DNA of 64,000 nt from Laguncularia racemosa (Eukaryota; Streptophyta; Magnoliopsida; Myrtales; Combretaceae). The position numbers and the translations under genes are program-made. Below are positions 41,505-53,299 of this stretch, piece by piece; the first letter of the stretch is position 1; each line of letters begins with the position of its first letter. The stretch is from NCBI GenBank assembly GCA_037954665.1, contig JBBMOL010000374.1, forward strand, positions 186,001-250,000. Reading direction: 5' to 3'. The notes under the pieces are model-generated. The model was not told the DNA's origin, made no database searches, and was given only the letters and a program-made list of their open reading frames with translations.

Positions 41505-41970
41505 CTTGAATACACCATGCTTAAGAAATCTCTAAAGATTGATGAATGATGTTCTTCGCTTAGTGGAAACAACAGAGAGGAAAAAGAAAACAAAAAAAAA
41601 GGAAGATGTGGAGAGAAGTAATGTGGGAATGAGGAGAGAAGTGTAGTGCAAGGCGTCTTATTTATGAAAATCGCGAACCTTAAGGGCTATTGACGACACG
41701 GTCTTAAAACTAGGCGTGTTATAAGCCGTGTCATGCACTGCTCCTGTATAAAGAACTTGGAAAAATCTTACCTTGTGGCACGGCTTGTAACTTGGCCGTG
41801 CCTGTACCTGTATCATCTCCTGAAATGAAACACCTTTCACAAATGCCCATACACTTAGGTGTGGCTTAGACCATGTTGTACCCTCTTTGTTAAAATCTTA
41901 CCTGCGAAACCACCACTCACAAATGTATTAATGATGACAGTAAAAAGGAAAAACTAACCTAGTAGATGCA
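41505..41970 (-). other. Athila C spacer with CACGGC-type repeats
   Basis: No gene. Words such as 'gacacggtctta', 'aggcgtgttataagccgtgtc' and 'ggcacggcttgtaacttggccgtgcc' cluster at 41,690-41,870. Confidence 0.55.
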
Positions 41971-42018
41971 TGGGTTGCCTCCCAGCTAGCGCTTTTGTTT
42001 AACGTCGTTGGCTCGACC
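41971..42018 (-). promoter_or_regulatory. Conserved Athila block just after pol
   Basis: Plus strand 'gggttgcctcccagctagcg' followed by 'cttttgtttaacgtcgttgg' and 'ctcgac'. Near-identical to 11,698-11,750 although the surrounding spacers have diverged. Confidence 0.55.
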
Positions 42019-42039
42019 TAAGGAATAGAAAAAGGTCAG

Positions 42040-43440
42040 TTTTGGATTCGAATAAGGGTCAGCTCCGCTCTTTCTTCAAAGACCCTCTTATCTCTTAAGT
42101 AATGTTTACGTCTCTATCCATTGACCTTGAAAATACCCTTTTCAAGGTGTTCTAACTCCACCGTGCCATAAGGGAAAACGTTCTTTACCCGAAAAGGACC
42201 TGACCATTTTGATTTGAGTTTCCCAGGAAAAAGTTTTAACCTGGAGTTGAATAGAAATACCATATCTCCTTCCTCAAATTGCTTGTGCTGGCGCAACCTT
42301 GCGTCATGATATGCTTTGGCTCTCTCCTTGTAGAAACTAGCGTTGTCATAGGCCATAAGTCTTAACTCATCAAGCTCATTAATCTGCCTTTTCCTGTGAG
42401 CTCCTGACTTGTCGAGATTGAGGTTGATAGTCTTGATTGCCTAGAACACTCGATGTTGAATCTCAACTGGTAAGTGACACGCTTTCCCATATACTAACCA
42501 GAAAGGAGTTGTATCAAGTGTTGTTTTGTAGGCCATCCTATAAGCCCATAACGCATCGTCTAACCTGTTTGCCCAATCTCGCCCATGCTAGAGCGTTGAT
42601 CTCATTAAGATGCGCTTTAGCTCTCTATTTGTCAACTCTACTTGCCCACTTGTCTGTGGATGATAAGGAGTGGTGAGACAGTGAGTCACTCCATATCTTT
42701 TTAAGACTTTTTCAATCTGAGAGTTGCAAAAATGTGTACCCCAATCACTAATTAGTGCTCGAGGCACCCCAAAACGGCAAAAGAGCTTCTTGAGGAACTT
42801 GACAACAACCTTAGCGTTATTTGTTGGTAGATCTTGTGCTTCAGCCCACTTAGACACATAATCCACTACTACCAATATATACTTGTTTCCATATGAAGGA
42901 GGAAATGGCCCCATAAAATCAATACCCCATACATCAAACACCTCGCACTCTAGAATATAGTGCTGTGACATTTCATCCCTCCTTGAAATATTGCCATCTC
43001 TCTGGCATCGATCGCACTAAGCTACAAAACTTTGGGCATCCTTGAATACTGACGGCCAATAAAAACCAGCTTCTAGCACTTTGTGGGCTGTCCTATTGGC
43101 ACCATGGTGTCCTCTAGTGGGTCCACTATGGCAATGGTTCAAGATCTCCCGTCCTTCCTCATGTGAGACACAACGCCTGATCATTTGGTCTGAGCAATAC
43201 CTGAACAAGTAGGGGTCTTCCCAATAGTAATACTTCAAGTCAGTAAAGAACTTCTTTTTCTGTTGCTTTGACATGTCCTGTGGAAGGACCCTAGCCACTA
43301 GATAGTTGGCCATGTATGCGAACCATGGGGACTCCGAACTGCTAACTTTGTTGACGGAATACAAATTCTCCTCAAGAAATCTATCGTTAATATCTTCTTC
43401 CTTCAGCTGCTCCACACATGGGTTCTCCAATCGAGATAGA
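42040..43440 (-). pseudogene. Athila C integrase
   Basis: In one phase with stops. HHCC: 'ILNHCHSGPTRGHHGANRT...FYWPSVFKDAQSFVA', a TAG, then 'CDRCQRDG'. Core: 'VWGIDFMGPFPPS' (D), 'ALISDWGTHFC' (D), 'GQVELTNRELKRIL' (E), all retained. C-terminal part: 'LVYGKACHLPVEIQHRVF', a stop, 'MAYDNASFYKERAKAYHDARLR' and the GPF-like 'KWSGPFRVKNVFPYGTVELEH' to a stop near 42,114. The frame is the same as that of RNase H upstream. Confidence 0.9.
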
Positions 43441-43795
43441 TGATCCGTTGCGAGGTTTTCTGCTCCCTTCTTGTCTCTGATCTCAAGGTTAAATTCTTGC
43501 AATAGGAGTATCCACCTAATGAGGCGGGGTTTTGCATCCGTCTTGGTCATTAAATATCTTAATGCGGAGTGGTCAGTATACACTATCACCTTAGAAAGAA
43601 CAAGATAAGATCGGAATTTGTCAAAAGCGAACACTATTGCCAATAACTCCTTCTCAGTAGTGGTATAATTCTCTTGAGCACCAGTTAGAGTTTTGCTGGC
43701 ATAGTATATCAGTTGGAAATACTTATCCTTTCTTTGCCCAGGACAGCTCCTACAGCATAGTCGCTAGCATCACACATCAGTTCAAATGGTAGGTT
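43441..43795 (-). pseudogene. Athila C RNase H, frameshifted
   Basis: 'PFELMCDASDYAVGAVLG' (catalytic Asp kept) at about 43,745-43,790, then a frameshift near 43,735, then 'YYASKTLTGAQENYTTTEKELLAIVFAFDKFRSYLVLSKVIVYTDHSALRYL'. This is the only frameshift I found between the gag start and the integrase end. Confidence 0.88.
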
Positions 43796-44720
43796 CTAAT
43801 CTGGAGCCACCATGATAGGAGCTTTGATCAGTTTCTCCTTCAGTGCCTCAAAGGCTTGGAGACATTCATCATTGAAATCAAAGGCGATGTTCTTCTCCAG
43901 CAACCCGGTGAGAGGACGAGCAATTTTGGCAAAATCCTTGATGAATCGTCTATAGAATCCAGCATGTCCCAGAAAACTCTGAATAGCTTTAACCGAAGAG
44001 GGTGGGGGAAGTTTGGCTATAGTATCAACCTTAGCATTGTCTACTTCAATCCCCTGCTGAGATATTTTGTGTCCCAAGACAATACCTTCATTCACCATGA
44101 AATGACACTTCTCCCAATTCAAAACTAAGTTAGTTTCTTCACAACGTATGAGCACCCTTTCCAAATTCTGTAGGCAAGAATCAAACGAATCCCCAAACAC
44201 GGAAAAGTCATCCATGAATACTTCCATAATATCTTCAACCAGATCTTCGAAAATCGCTAACATACACCGCTGAAAGGTAGCTGGTGCATTACATAATCCA
44301 AAGGGCATCCTCCTGTAAGCAAATGTGCCGTAGGGACATGTGAAGGTAGTTTTCTCTTGATCTTCAGGGGCAATCTGAATCTGGTAATATCCCGACATCC
44401 CATCTAGAAAACAGTAAAACATATGTCCAGCAAGCCTCTCCAACATCTGATCGACAAAAGGTAAAGGAAAATGGTCCTTGCGAGTGGCTTCATTTAATTT
44501 GCGATAGTCAATGCAGACTCGCCATCCCGTCACTGTCCTCATTGGTATGAGCTCATTATTCTCATTTGGGATCACCGTCATCCCCCCCTTCTTTGGCACC
44601 ACCTGGACGGGGCTTACCCATGAACTATCAGAAATGGGATAAATTAGCCCAGCATCTAACAATTTGATTACCTCTTTCTTAACGATTTCTTTCATGTTTG
44701 GATTAAGTCATCTTTGAGCT
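43796..44720 (-). pseudogene. Athila C reverse transcriptase
   Basis: Open for 299 codons (44,695-43,796): 'WVSPVQVVPKKGGMTVI', 'WRVCIDYRKLNEATRKDHFPLPF', 'CFLDGMSGYYQIQIA', 'MPFGLCNAPATFQRCM', catalytic FMDD (codons 44,207-44,218), 'LGHKISQQGIEVD', 'GHAGFYRRFIKDF'. The best-preserved RT of the two Athila copies. One stop at about 44,709 lies between it and the protease frame, which is in the same phase. Confidence 0.93.
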
Positions 44721-45760
44721 TACACCACTGGTTTAAAATTGTCTTCCATCAGGATTTTGTGTGTGCAAAAAAATGGACTAACCCCTTGGATATCTGCGAT
44801 TTTCCATCCCAAGGCACGCTTATGCTCCTTCAAGATCTTCAAGAGCTTTTCCTTCTGAACAATGGTTAGCCCGGCTGAAATGATGACCGGCAACTGAGAA
44901 TCCTTCTCTAAGAAAGCATACTCCAGATAGTCAGGGAGTTGCTTTAGCTCTAGAATTGGAGGATCTTCAATAGAGGGCTTCAATCTGGTAACATCTCCTG
45001 CATCAATATTCTCCCTCTCTGTTTTTATCCCAAGTTCATCCTTGCCATCAATATGAGTCAACATTTCTTGTATTGCACAATCATTTGTCTCTTCAATATC
45101 GCATACTCTCAAACTCAACTCTAATTGATCCTTGCATAAGATATCTTCCACAATGGTATCAGTTAAATCAATTGCATAACAAGTATCATCAGAATTTACC
45201 GATTTCTTCATCACAGCTGGTATTTGTATCACTAACTCGTTTCCCCTAATGCACAGCACTAATCGACCCTCAGCCACATCAATGATTACTTGGGTTGTGG
45301 CTAAAAAGGGGCGTCCTAAGATCAGAGGAACTTCAGTGTCAACTTCCATGTCCAAGATCACAAAATCAACCAGGAAGATGAAGGTTTCTACTTTTACTAA
45401 TACATCTTCAATGACCTCTCTAGGAAACTTCACTGATCGGTCTGCCAATTGAAGGCTCATTCGTGTGGGTTTTGGCTCCCCTAATCCCAGCTTTTGAAAG
45501 AGGGAATATGGCATCAAATTTATGCTAGCCCCCAGATCTGCTAATGCTTTTTCTACGGGTAAATTACCAATGAAATATGGTATGGTGAAACTCCTTGGAT
45601 CTTTCAATTTCTTTGGAAGCTTGTTTAGTAAAATTGCAGAACAACTCGCACCAATTGTTGTAGTGGAGATCTCTTCCATCTTCTTCTTATTAGATAGTAA
45701 ATCTTTCAAGAACTTGGCATACCGGGGCATCTGAGAAAGGGCTTCCACAAGTGGTAAGTT
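44721..45760 (-). pseudogene. Athila C aspartic protease and linker
   Basis: Within the 471-codon open frame 46,135-44,720: 'FTIPYFIGNLPVEKALADLGASINLMP' (D-L-G-A-S active site near 45,530), 'TEVPLILGRPFLATTQVIIDV', and an acidic linker into the RT entry 'FLEKDSQLPVIISAGLT'. Open and in phase with gag and RT. Confidence 0.88.
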
Positions 45761-47425
45761 GATATGTAACTGTTTGAACAAATCTAAAAACTTACCGAAA
45801 TGTTCCCAATCCTTATCGTTCCGCAGCCTAGCAGGATATGGCAATGGGGGTTTATAGGGCTGGATGCTAGGTGTCTTCTTAGCTTCCAAGTCTTTTGTTC
45901 GTTCCTCTATAATTATGCCTTTTTCTGCGTTATTAGTGGTCTCGCCTTTATCAATAGTCTCATTCTCCTTCCTACTAATAGGAGTTTCCCCAACCTTGTC
46001 TGATTTCACTTCCTTTCCAATCCTAAGAATTACTGCCTTCACGTGTTCCCTTGGGTTGGTCTCTGTATTTCCAGGAAGAGACCCTTGTGGTCGCTCAACA
46101 AGCGCTTTAGAGATCTGCCTCATCTGGTTTTCCAAGTTGTGGATTGAAGCTTCATGATTTCTTAAAGCTGCCTCTGTGGATTGTTGGCGTTACTCCGATG
46201 CTTAAATGAACTTCGCAATCATATCCTCAAGGCTAGATTTCTTTTCTTGGAAAGGAGGTGGAGTTGGTCTTTGGAATCTTGGAGCAGGTGCATTACCCCT
46301 TTAAGATTGCTGATTACTCTAGGAGAAATTAGGATGATTACGCTACCCTGGATTATATGTGTTCCTATAGGGATTGTTTTGTGATCTTGTGGGATTTCCC
46401 ACATACTCAATACACTCTGTCACTTCAGACACCGCATTGTTAGAATGAGGTTCAATTGAGCAGTATTGGGATGGTTGAGATACAGCCATCCCTTCAACTT
46501 TTGAAGCGAGCGCATCTACTTTTGCTGCAATTGCTGTCATCAAATCGACCTCATAAATGCCCGCTGCCCTGTGCTTTTGTCTACTATGGCTCCATTGGTG
46601 ATTATTTTTGGCTATGTTCTCAAACAAACTCAACGACTTTTCTAGCATTTTCACATTCAAAGTACCCTCAGCCGCAGCATCAATTGTTTGCCAAGTTGCA
46701 TAGTCAAGCACATTATAGAAGGTGGAAACTTGCAACCAGTTAGGCATTTGGTGATGTGGACACCGCCTAAGAAGATCCTTGAATCTGATCCATGCTTCAT
46801 GCAGGGGCTCGTGATCTAGTTGGGTGAATGATGTGATATCATTTCTCAACTTGGCAGTTTTCGATGGTGGGAAATAATAGTCTAGGAAAGTCTCCGCCAT
46901 CTGGGTCCAAGTGGTTATGGAATCCCAGTTTAGTGAACTAAACCACTGCCTTGCTTTCCCCCGTAGAGTAAAAGGGAAAAGTCGCAATTTCAGTGCTTCC
47001 TTAGATACTCCGTTTTACTTGACAGTTGCGCAAATATCCAAGAACATCTGAATGTGCGCATGAGGGTCCTCGTCAAACAAACTGTCAAACTAGCATTGGT
47101 TGTGAATCATATGCATTGTAGAGGCCTTGATTTCGAAGTTGTTGGCCTCTATTACTGGTTGCACAATACACGACCCAGTGCTGCTCAGACTAGGTCGAGC
47201 ATATTCAACCATCGTCCTTCGTTCATCTGCCATTGGTCCAGTTTCTGTGTTACCGCAGGTGATATAAGTTTCCTTATCAGCTACCGATGTTGCCTCTTCA
47301 CTTTCCAAAGGTTCATCGAGATTCAAATTCCCTACTATCTCCTCAGCACCTCTTAACCGCCTTCTAAAAGTTCGATCAATCTCAGGATCAAGGTCAAGAA
47401 GCTTAGATGAAGAGCTCCTTGTCAT
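45761..47425 (-). pseudogene. Athila C gag
   Basis: ATG at 47,423-47,425, MTRSSSSKLLDLDPEIDRTF, as in Athila B. Open frames in the same phase: 47,425-47,090, then 46,987-46,343 (capsid: 'LFPFTLRGKARQWFSSL', 'FLDYYFPPSKTAKLRNDITSF', 'HEAWIRFKDLLRRCPHHQMPNWLQVSTFYN', 'ENIAKNNHQW'), then 46,135 onward ('MRQISKALVERPQGSLPGNTETNPREHVKAVILR', 'HFGKFLDLFKQLHINLPLVEALSQMPRYAKFLKDL'). Only a few stops (near 47,090, 47,015, 46,345, 46,300, 46,200) interrupt it. Confidence 0.88.
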
Positions 47426-47557
47426 AAACTGCGAAAAACAAACGATGAACTTAGTTTCCTCAACAAATTTGAATGGAGGCACAAATGAAACTAAGAGAAA
47501 TAATTAAAAGAATTTATAGTTAAAGTAGTAGGCGACAAGTTTTCCTAATATTACAAG

Positions 47558-47575
47558 TCCCCGGTAACGGTGCCA
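47558..47575 (-). other. Athila C primer-binding site, tRNA-Asp
   Basis: Sense TGGCACCGTTACCGGGGA, 6 bp from the LTR at 47,582; two differences from TGGCGCCGTTGCCGGGGA. Confidence 0.88.
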
Positions 47576-47581
47576 ACAACT

Positions 47582-49092
47582 TGATGTACGATCTGACCGT
47601 TCTAACAAGTTAAACCTTATACTTAATCCTAGCTTACGATCAATTTTCAGGCAAGTATACCTATCAATTAGCAGTATAGCATAGGAGTATAGGTATCGAT
47701 CCCACGAAGACTTATAAGTACTAGTACTAACGATTATCCTACTATTTAACTTCTCACTATTAATGATCTCAATTATCCTAGTTATTGCTTAAATCTGAAA
47801 GATACGAATAAAATGAATAAAGTAAATAAATTCAAACACTCCCTTAATTAATTCGATGATCTAAACATACCCTACCCAAGATCCACCCCTAATTCTCATG
47901 CAACTTGTATTCAATTCCAAACATTCCAATGATTAATACCCAATCTCTGATCTGCTGAGTTTCTTACACTAGATTAAGGTCTTTCTCAAGATCAATAATC
48001 TCTAATCCTAATTAAGTCAATTAAGATCTCTCTTTAATTAACATAATTAAGATTACAATAAAATCCTAGGACTCTCAATTGAATTAGACCACAATGACCT
48101 CGTTCAATATAGAAAACCTCCTATAACCTACCTCTAGGATTACAAAGGGTCTTATTATTCATGCCAGATCTACTCTATTAAATGATTTCTCAATCTTAAT
48201 AACAGAGATCTAGTCCCATCCTAATACTGCGCACATATCAAGATGAATAGACTATGATTGCAACGTGAATAAACTCAAAGAGTAGAATTAATTATTGAAC
48301 ATCAACAATTCTGTTACATGACAATCAGGGGTTTCTCAAGGGATCAGGTATGAAACAATTAGCTACTCATGAATCTAATAAAAAGAACAAAATAGAAATT
48401 AATTGAATCCATAAGGAAAATTCAAACACGAAATATCTTGGCTTCCAATCCGAAAACTATTCTGGCAACAACTTCTCTTCTCTAGGGTTTCTCTTGTGCC
48501 TCCCCTTTCTCTCCTTAGGGTTGTTCTATTTATACTTCCTAAGGAATGGCCGAGCATCTTCAATTGGAAAGATATGACTGTATCTTTCCTTTTCCAAGTG
48601 AATCTCGACAAGTGAGTAAGAGTCACCTAACACGCCCAACAACACGGCCAGATTTCAAACTGTGTCTCCCTCTGATTGATAATCTGTAATTCCTCATTCT
48701 AGTACAGTGTTTGGCACGGCTAGAAATACGGCTAGATTATAAACCGTGCTAAGTTCTGGAGCTTTCCACGTCTTTGCAGCGTCTGCCGCGGCTTCAAGCA
48801 TACCCACATCACAAGCCGTGCTTCCTTTCCAAGTGACAACTTTCATCTTCAGGTGTGCCCACGGTTCATGACACGGGCGTGGCTTTCCCTGTGTTGTCCA
48901 TAAGTAGCTTTAACTTGATCTTTTAAGCTTCAATCATAATCCTTTTGTTATCTTTCTCCTTCTCTTTGGTATTATACCCTGAAACTGATATATTTATCTG
49001 TTAAGTACCGAATCCGCATTGATTTTATTCAAAAGACTACACAAATTCATCATTAACACCCATGATTTACAAGGGTTAATTTACTCTTATCA
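47582..49092 (-). repeat. Athila C 5' LTR (right)
   Basis: 1511 bp, TGATGTACGATC...TCTTATCA, scattered substitutions relative to 28,367-29,877. TATA at 48,527-48,534; CACGGC words at about 48,628-48,880. Confidence 0.92.
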
Positions 49093-49097
49093 CCTGC

Positions 49098-49500
49098 ATC
49101 GGCACTACATTGCATAACACCTCATCCTCATACCTACCGATGCGAAAAGCAATTAAGGCTTGCTTACTCACCTTAGTCTCGCCACTACCATTCAGCCACT
49201 ACAATTTATATGGGCTAGGGTGTCTAATGGTCTTGAGCCCCAACCTCTCAACAATGAAAGTACTCACTACATTAGTGCAACTCCCCCCATCACTGATCAA
49301 ACTACAAATATGGTCACCTAGATAACATCTAGTATGAAAGATATTCTCTCATTGTACCTCCTCTTCTTCCTTCACCTGCACATTCAAAGCTCACTTCACT
49401 ACTGCCATTAACTTCCCTGTTGCAGGCTCCTCGTCATCACTAACATCCTCCAATGGAGGCATATCATCATCTTCACTGTCCCCCTTAATCTCATACTCAC
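49098..49500 (-). pseudogene. A2 protease N-terminal part and gag-protease junction
   Basis: Sense: 'NIFHTRCYLGDHICSLISDGGSCTNVVSTFIVERLGLKT' (active site D-G-G; A3 has the same), 'KVSKQALIAFRIGRYEDEVLCNVVPMQ', then Athila C. An acidic stretch 'GDSEDDDMPPLEDVSDDEEPA' precedes it. Stops at about 49,395, 49,352 and 49,205. Confidence 0.88.
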
Positions 49501-50605
49501 CATCATCGTGCAAAATCATAACGTGCCTATTCGGACATTGACTAGCAATATAGCCTCTTCCTTGGCATTTAAAACGTTTAATGTCACAATTTCTAGGAGT
49601 AGAAGAATCAGGTTTACCTTGATTACCAGGAGTAGATCCCCCTTGCTTCTGCTCTCCTTTTTGCTTGGTGGGTAAAGACTTTTCTCCCTTCCTCCAAAGG
49701 TTAGTCTTCCAAGTAGATGAACCAGCACCCTGTTGAAACTGTGCAGTACTACTACCTTTCCTCCTGTGTTAGTTCTCAACCTTTATAGCCATGTGAACCA
49801 TATCTTCCAATTCCACGTAATGCTGTAATTCTACTATATTTTGAATCTCTCTATTTAACCTAGCAAGAAACCTAGCCATGGTAGCCTCTCTATCCTCCTT
49901 AACATTTGCTCTAATCATAGTAACCTCCATCTCCTTGAAATACTCATCCACACTTTGGCTTCCCTGCTTAAGAGTTTGCAATTTGTTGTGCAAGTCGCGA
50001 TAGTAGTAAGCTGGAACAAACCGCTTCTTCATCACCCTCTTCATCTCTTCCCATGACTCAATAGGTGGTTCGCCATTCCTTCTCCTATTTAACATCAGTT
50101 GATCACATCACACTATGGCATAATATGAAAACTCAATGGCAGCAAGCTTCACTTTCTTTCTCCCACTATAATTGTGACAATCAAACACCATCTCTACCTT
50201 CTTCTCCCATTCTAGGTATACCTCGGGATCATTCTTCCCTTGGAAAGGAGGAAACTTCATCTTTATACTACTCAATTGATTATCGTCTCTATTCCTATCT
50301 CCTCTATCTTCCCAATCCCTAGTTCCTCTATTCCTACCACCATAACCTCTATAACTTCCGATAGAATGTTCATCAAACTCATCATCAGAGTTTTCATCTC
50401 TACCCCTTTGTCCTCTCTTAGAATAACTCTCCCTCTTACGCCCTTGAAAAATGTTTTTAGATTGCTCTAGTTTCCAATCCACCGTTTCATGAATTTGTTC
50501 CATTCTCTCCTGAAACATTCTCTTCATCTCACTCCTCAATGCCTCAATCACTAACCTAGCATCAAACCTCCCCCTCTCATCTTCAGGAGAATTTTGCCTC
50601 GACAT
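49501..50605 (-). pseudogene. A2 gag
   Basis: ATG at 50,603-50,605 (MSRQNSPEDERGRFDARLVIEALRSEMKRMF). A coiled-coil-like N-terminus and an R/D/E-rich low-complexity stretch precede the capsid 'FPPFQGKNDPEVYLEWEKKVEMVFDCHNYSGRKKVKLAAIEF', 'WEEMKRVMKKRFVPAYYYRDLHNKLQTLKQG', 'EATMARFLARLNREIQNIVELQHYVELEDMVHMAIKVEN'. The zinc knuckle at about 49,555 reads RFKCQGRGYIASQCP, so the first Cys is lost. Stops: TGA at 50,108 (Trp codon in A3) and TAA at 49,769 (Gln codon in A3). Confidence 0.9.
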
Positions 50606-51064
50606 AGTTCTTGCAATAAAAGGTTAGCACTAACACAAATATATAGAATTAAACCTCTCGATTCGCTCCCTTACATGTTTCAGTCAAGAAGGATATCTCA
50701 CAATCACTCGTGTATTCTCACAAATAGATATGAGATCAACTCACCAATCCCTCTCCTCAATTCTCTTGGAACTAATCCAAACTACACCAAATTCTTCTGT
50801 AGAATTCAAGAACAAACTCTTCGGGCTTGAATTTTCCTTTTTCTTTCTTTTTTTTTTTTGTTTTTGTTTTCGTTCTTCTCTTCTTCTTTTTTTTTTTGTA
50901 ACAAGATTGATAGAATGAAACTACACTATTCAAGAGACAATTAGCACTATGGACTTGAGTATGAAGTGATGGTAATACGAAACTTGATATAAACGATTGA
51001 TATGAACGATTGGAGTTAGGGTTTTGATGTTACCTTTCTCAAATCGAACTGATGTTTAACAAAC
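50606..51064 (-). other. A2 leader between PBS and gag
   Basis: About 460 bp with a pyrimidine-rich run on the plus strand at 50,837-50,896. No gene; a similar purine run follows the PBS in A3. Confidence 0.6.
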
Positions 51065-51079
51065 CTAGGCTCTGATACC
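51065..51079 (-). other. A2 primer-binding site, tRNA-iMet
   Basis: Sense AGGTATCAGAGCCTA; the usual first T is changed (A3 has TGGTATCAGAGCC). 5 bp from the LTR start at 51,084. Confidence 0.75.
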
Positions 51080-51083
51080 TAAC

Positions 51084-51851
51084 TGATACGAACTACGCCC
51101 ACCTGTGACGAAACCCTATACCAATACATTTGGAATTGCAACCCAAGATGCCAAATAATCGAAGTGGAAACCGCGACCCATTGCCTATAGATGAGGCAAG
51201 AACCTTGGTATATTCTGTTGACGCCACAATCGGGATGAAAGACCGATTCATAAGTATAAACGCCACGGAAGAGATCCAATAAGTTCAAAAGAAGTCCTTT
51301 GGAGAACCAAGAGAGGAATACTCTCAAATTATATTAATCAATTTTGTATGTAAGTTCTATGTTCTGTTTTTCCAACCCTAGTAGCTATTAATAGGGTTTA
51401 CAGCTCATAAAGGAAAAAGCCCAAAATGACATAACATAATAAAGTTACGGAAAAAAAAACAAACAGGCAATGTACGCCGGTGGCATAGTAGGCGGCGTAG
51501 TAGCTAGCGTAGGATGTACGCCGGGTATATACGCCGGCGGTGTAGTGGATGGCATAGTCCCTCTGTCGTGCTCTAATTGCAATGCCGGTTTAAGGTCGGC
51601 AGCGTTTAAGCCAGCGTTGTCAAGGCCGGCAGCTTTGACCTCCTATGCTTTGATCTCTTTGAATGACTTGTACAAATGCAAGTTCATTCTCATTGTTGCT
51701 CCAATCTTTTCCGGCTTCTTGGATATCCTTTATCAGCCCGTTAAGTGCTTCCTTGAATCGTTTCACTCGAGTTCTTGTGATCGGTCCAGGTGACACTTCA
51801 AGAGGATCCACATTCCACCTTCTAACTTGACTCCCATCATGGCTTTCATCA
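51084..51851 (-). repeat. A2 5' LTR (right)
   Basis: 768 bp, TGATACGAACTACG...CTTTCATCA, followed by TSD gtatc. The GC-rich repeat cluster is at about 51,472-51,640. The frame 51,901-51,620 is the pol tail read in the wrong LTR, not a gene. Confidence 0.92.
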
Positions 51852-51856
51852 GTATC

Positions 51857-52190
51857 ATAACAAGTGATTGTTAATGTACAAAAAAAAAATTGCACCGACA
51901 ATTTTTGATATAAATACGAATTGTAAGTTCATATGTTCATTTTTACAGCTCTCAATTTCCTCTACAAATTTTACTTTATCTCATTGATTGAAAACTTTTG
52001 TTTTCTTAATTTTTATTTCATACAGGTTTTAGCTTGTTGAAGCATATCTGTGAAATATCTTCATCAAAGCAAGATATTAATATGTTTTTATGAGAAAAAT
52101 TCAACTTTTTTGCTATTATATTACTCTATATGGATACATAAAAAAATATGTAAAATTATGTATATCTCATTATTTTTATTGAAGTAGTAG
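51857..52190. other. AT-rich DNA right of A2
   Basis: No gene seen. Continues from 24,481 once A2 is removed; runs into the tandem array. Confidence 0.4.
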
Positions 52191-52194
52191 TAGT

Positions 52195-53285
52195 TGTTAA
52201 TATATCATTAATTAACATTAGCAAATGAATTAGTAAAAAAATTTAGTATTTTTTTATATGAAATGTTTGAATTTTTTGTTGTGAAAATTATTGTAAAAGT
52301 AATCATTAATAATAAAGTAATTAGTCCTTAATTAGTCATTATTTAATGATTAGAAAAATAATTAGGAAAAACCTTTGCTAAGATTATAATGAATTATCTT
52401 TATGTATTATGATAATATATTTTTGTAAAAGTAGTTGTTAAATTTAGTTATTAATTAACTGTTAATTAGTAGTAATTAGTTGTTTATATGTAAGTAATTA
52501 ATCATTAGAAAAATAATTAGTGAAAAATTTTGTATTGATTGCAAATATAAAATATTTATATGTTTTCATACAAAATAGTTATAAAATTAATTAGTTATTA
52601 ATGATCTGTTAATTAAAGATGATTAGTTGTTAATATGTCATTAATTAGTTGTTATTAAAATAATTAGTGAAAAATTTTGTGTGGGTTGTAAATGTAAAAT
52701 ATTTGTATGTTTTGTACAATTAGTTGTAAAATTAAGTAGTTATTAATGATTCATTAATTAAAGGTGATTAGTTGTTAATATGTCATTAATTAGTTGTTAT
52801 AAAAGTCATCAGTGAAAAATTTTGTGTTGGTTCCAAATGTAAAATATTTGTGTGGTTTTGTATAATTAATTATAAAATTAAGTATTTATTAATGATCCTT
52901 TAATTAAAGGTGATTAGTCATTAATATGTCATTAATTAGTTGTTATAAAAATAATTAGTGAAAAATTTTGTATTGGTTGCAAATGTAAAATATTTGTATG
53001 TTTTTGTAAAATTAGTTAAAAATTAAGTAGTTATTAATGATTCGTTAATTAAAGGTGATTAGTCGTTAATATGTCATTAATTAGTTGTTATAAAATTAAT
53101 TAGTAAAAAATTTTGTGTTGGTTGCAAATGTAATATGTTTGTGTTTTTGTACAAGTAGTTGCAAAATTAAGTTGTTAATTAACTGTTACTAAACAGTAAT
53201 TAATAGTAATTTGTCATTGAATGTCACTAATTAATCGTCATAAAATTAATTACTAAAAAAAATTGGTATTGATTGTATCATAGTA
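52195..53285. repeat. AT-rich tandem array, period about 146 bp
   Basis: The word 'gtgaaaaattttgt' (or close variants) recurs at 52,521, 52,668, 52,813, 52,959 and 53,104, with weaker copies near 52,234, 52,366 and 53,253, giving spacings of 145-149 bp. Each unit also carries 'gttaatatgtcattaattagttgttat' and 'gcaaatgtaaaatatttgt'. About seven units, diverged at the edges and most uniform in the middle. No coding potential. Confidence 0.85.
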
Positions 53286-53299
53286 TCCTTGCATAATAG

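Larger units (their letters stand above)
28367..49092 (-). mobile_element. Athila element C, full length with both LTRs, TSD cctgc, containing element E
   Basis: LTRs of equal length (1511 bp) at 28,367-29,877 and 47,582-49,092. TSD cctgc at 28,362-28,366 and 49,093-49,097, inside the A2 protease. About 12.2 kb without E. PBS for tRNA-Asp at 47,558-47,575 and an Athila PPT at 29,878-29,892. Same gene order as Athila B and clearly related at protein level, but LTRs differ, so it is another family. Decay is mostly by in-frame stops. Confidence 0.95.
24487..51851 (-). mobile_element. Element A2: CRM-like Ty3/gypsy retrotransposon, TSD gtatc, host of a nested pair
   Basis: LTRs at 24,487-25,258 and 51,084-51,851, TSD gtatc at 24,482-24,486 and 51,852-51,856. 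About 6.6 kb when Athila C (28,367-49,092 plus TSD) is removed. Order in sense: PBS, gag with CCHC, protease, RT, RNase H, integrase, PPT. The tRNA-iMet PBS, the gag pattern 'PPFQGKNDPEVYLEWEKKVE', and the pol frame running into the LTR fit the CRM group of chromoviruses; I could not see a clear chromodomain or CR motif, so the clade name is tentative. Dead: many in-frame stops. Confidence 0.9.

Noticed and set aside
44720..46135. A complete free-standing gene of 471 codons
   Set aside because: It is the gag end plus protease of Athila C, in phase with gag upstream and RT downstream; its first Met is internal.
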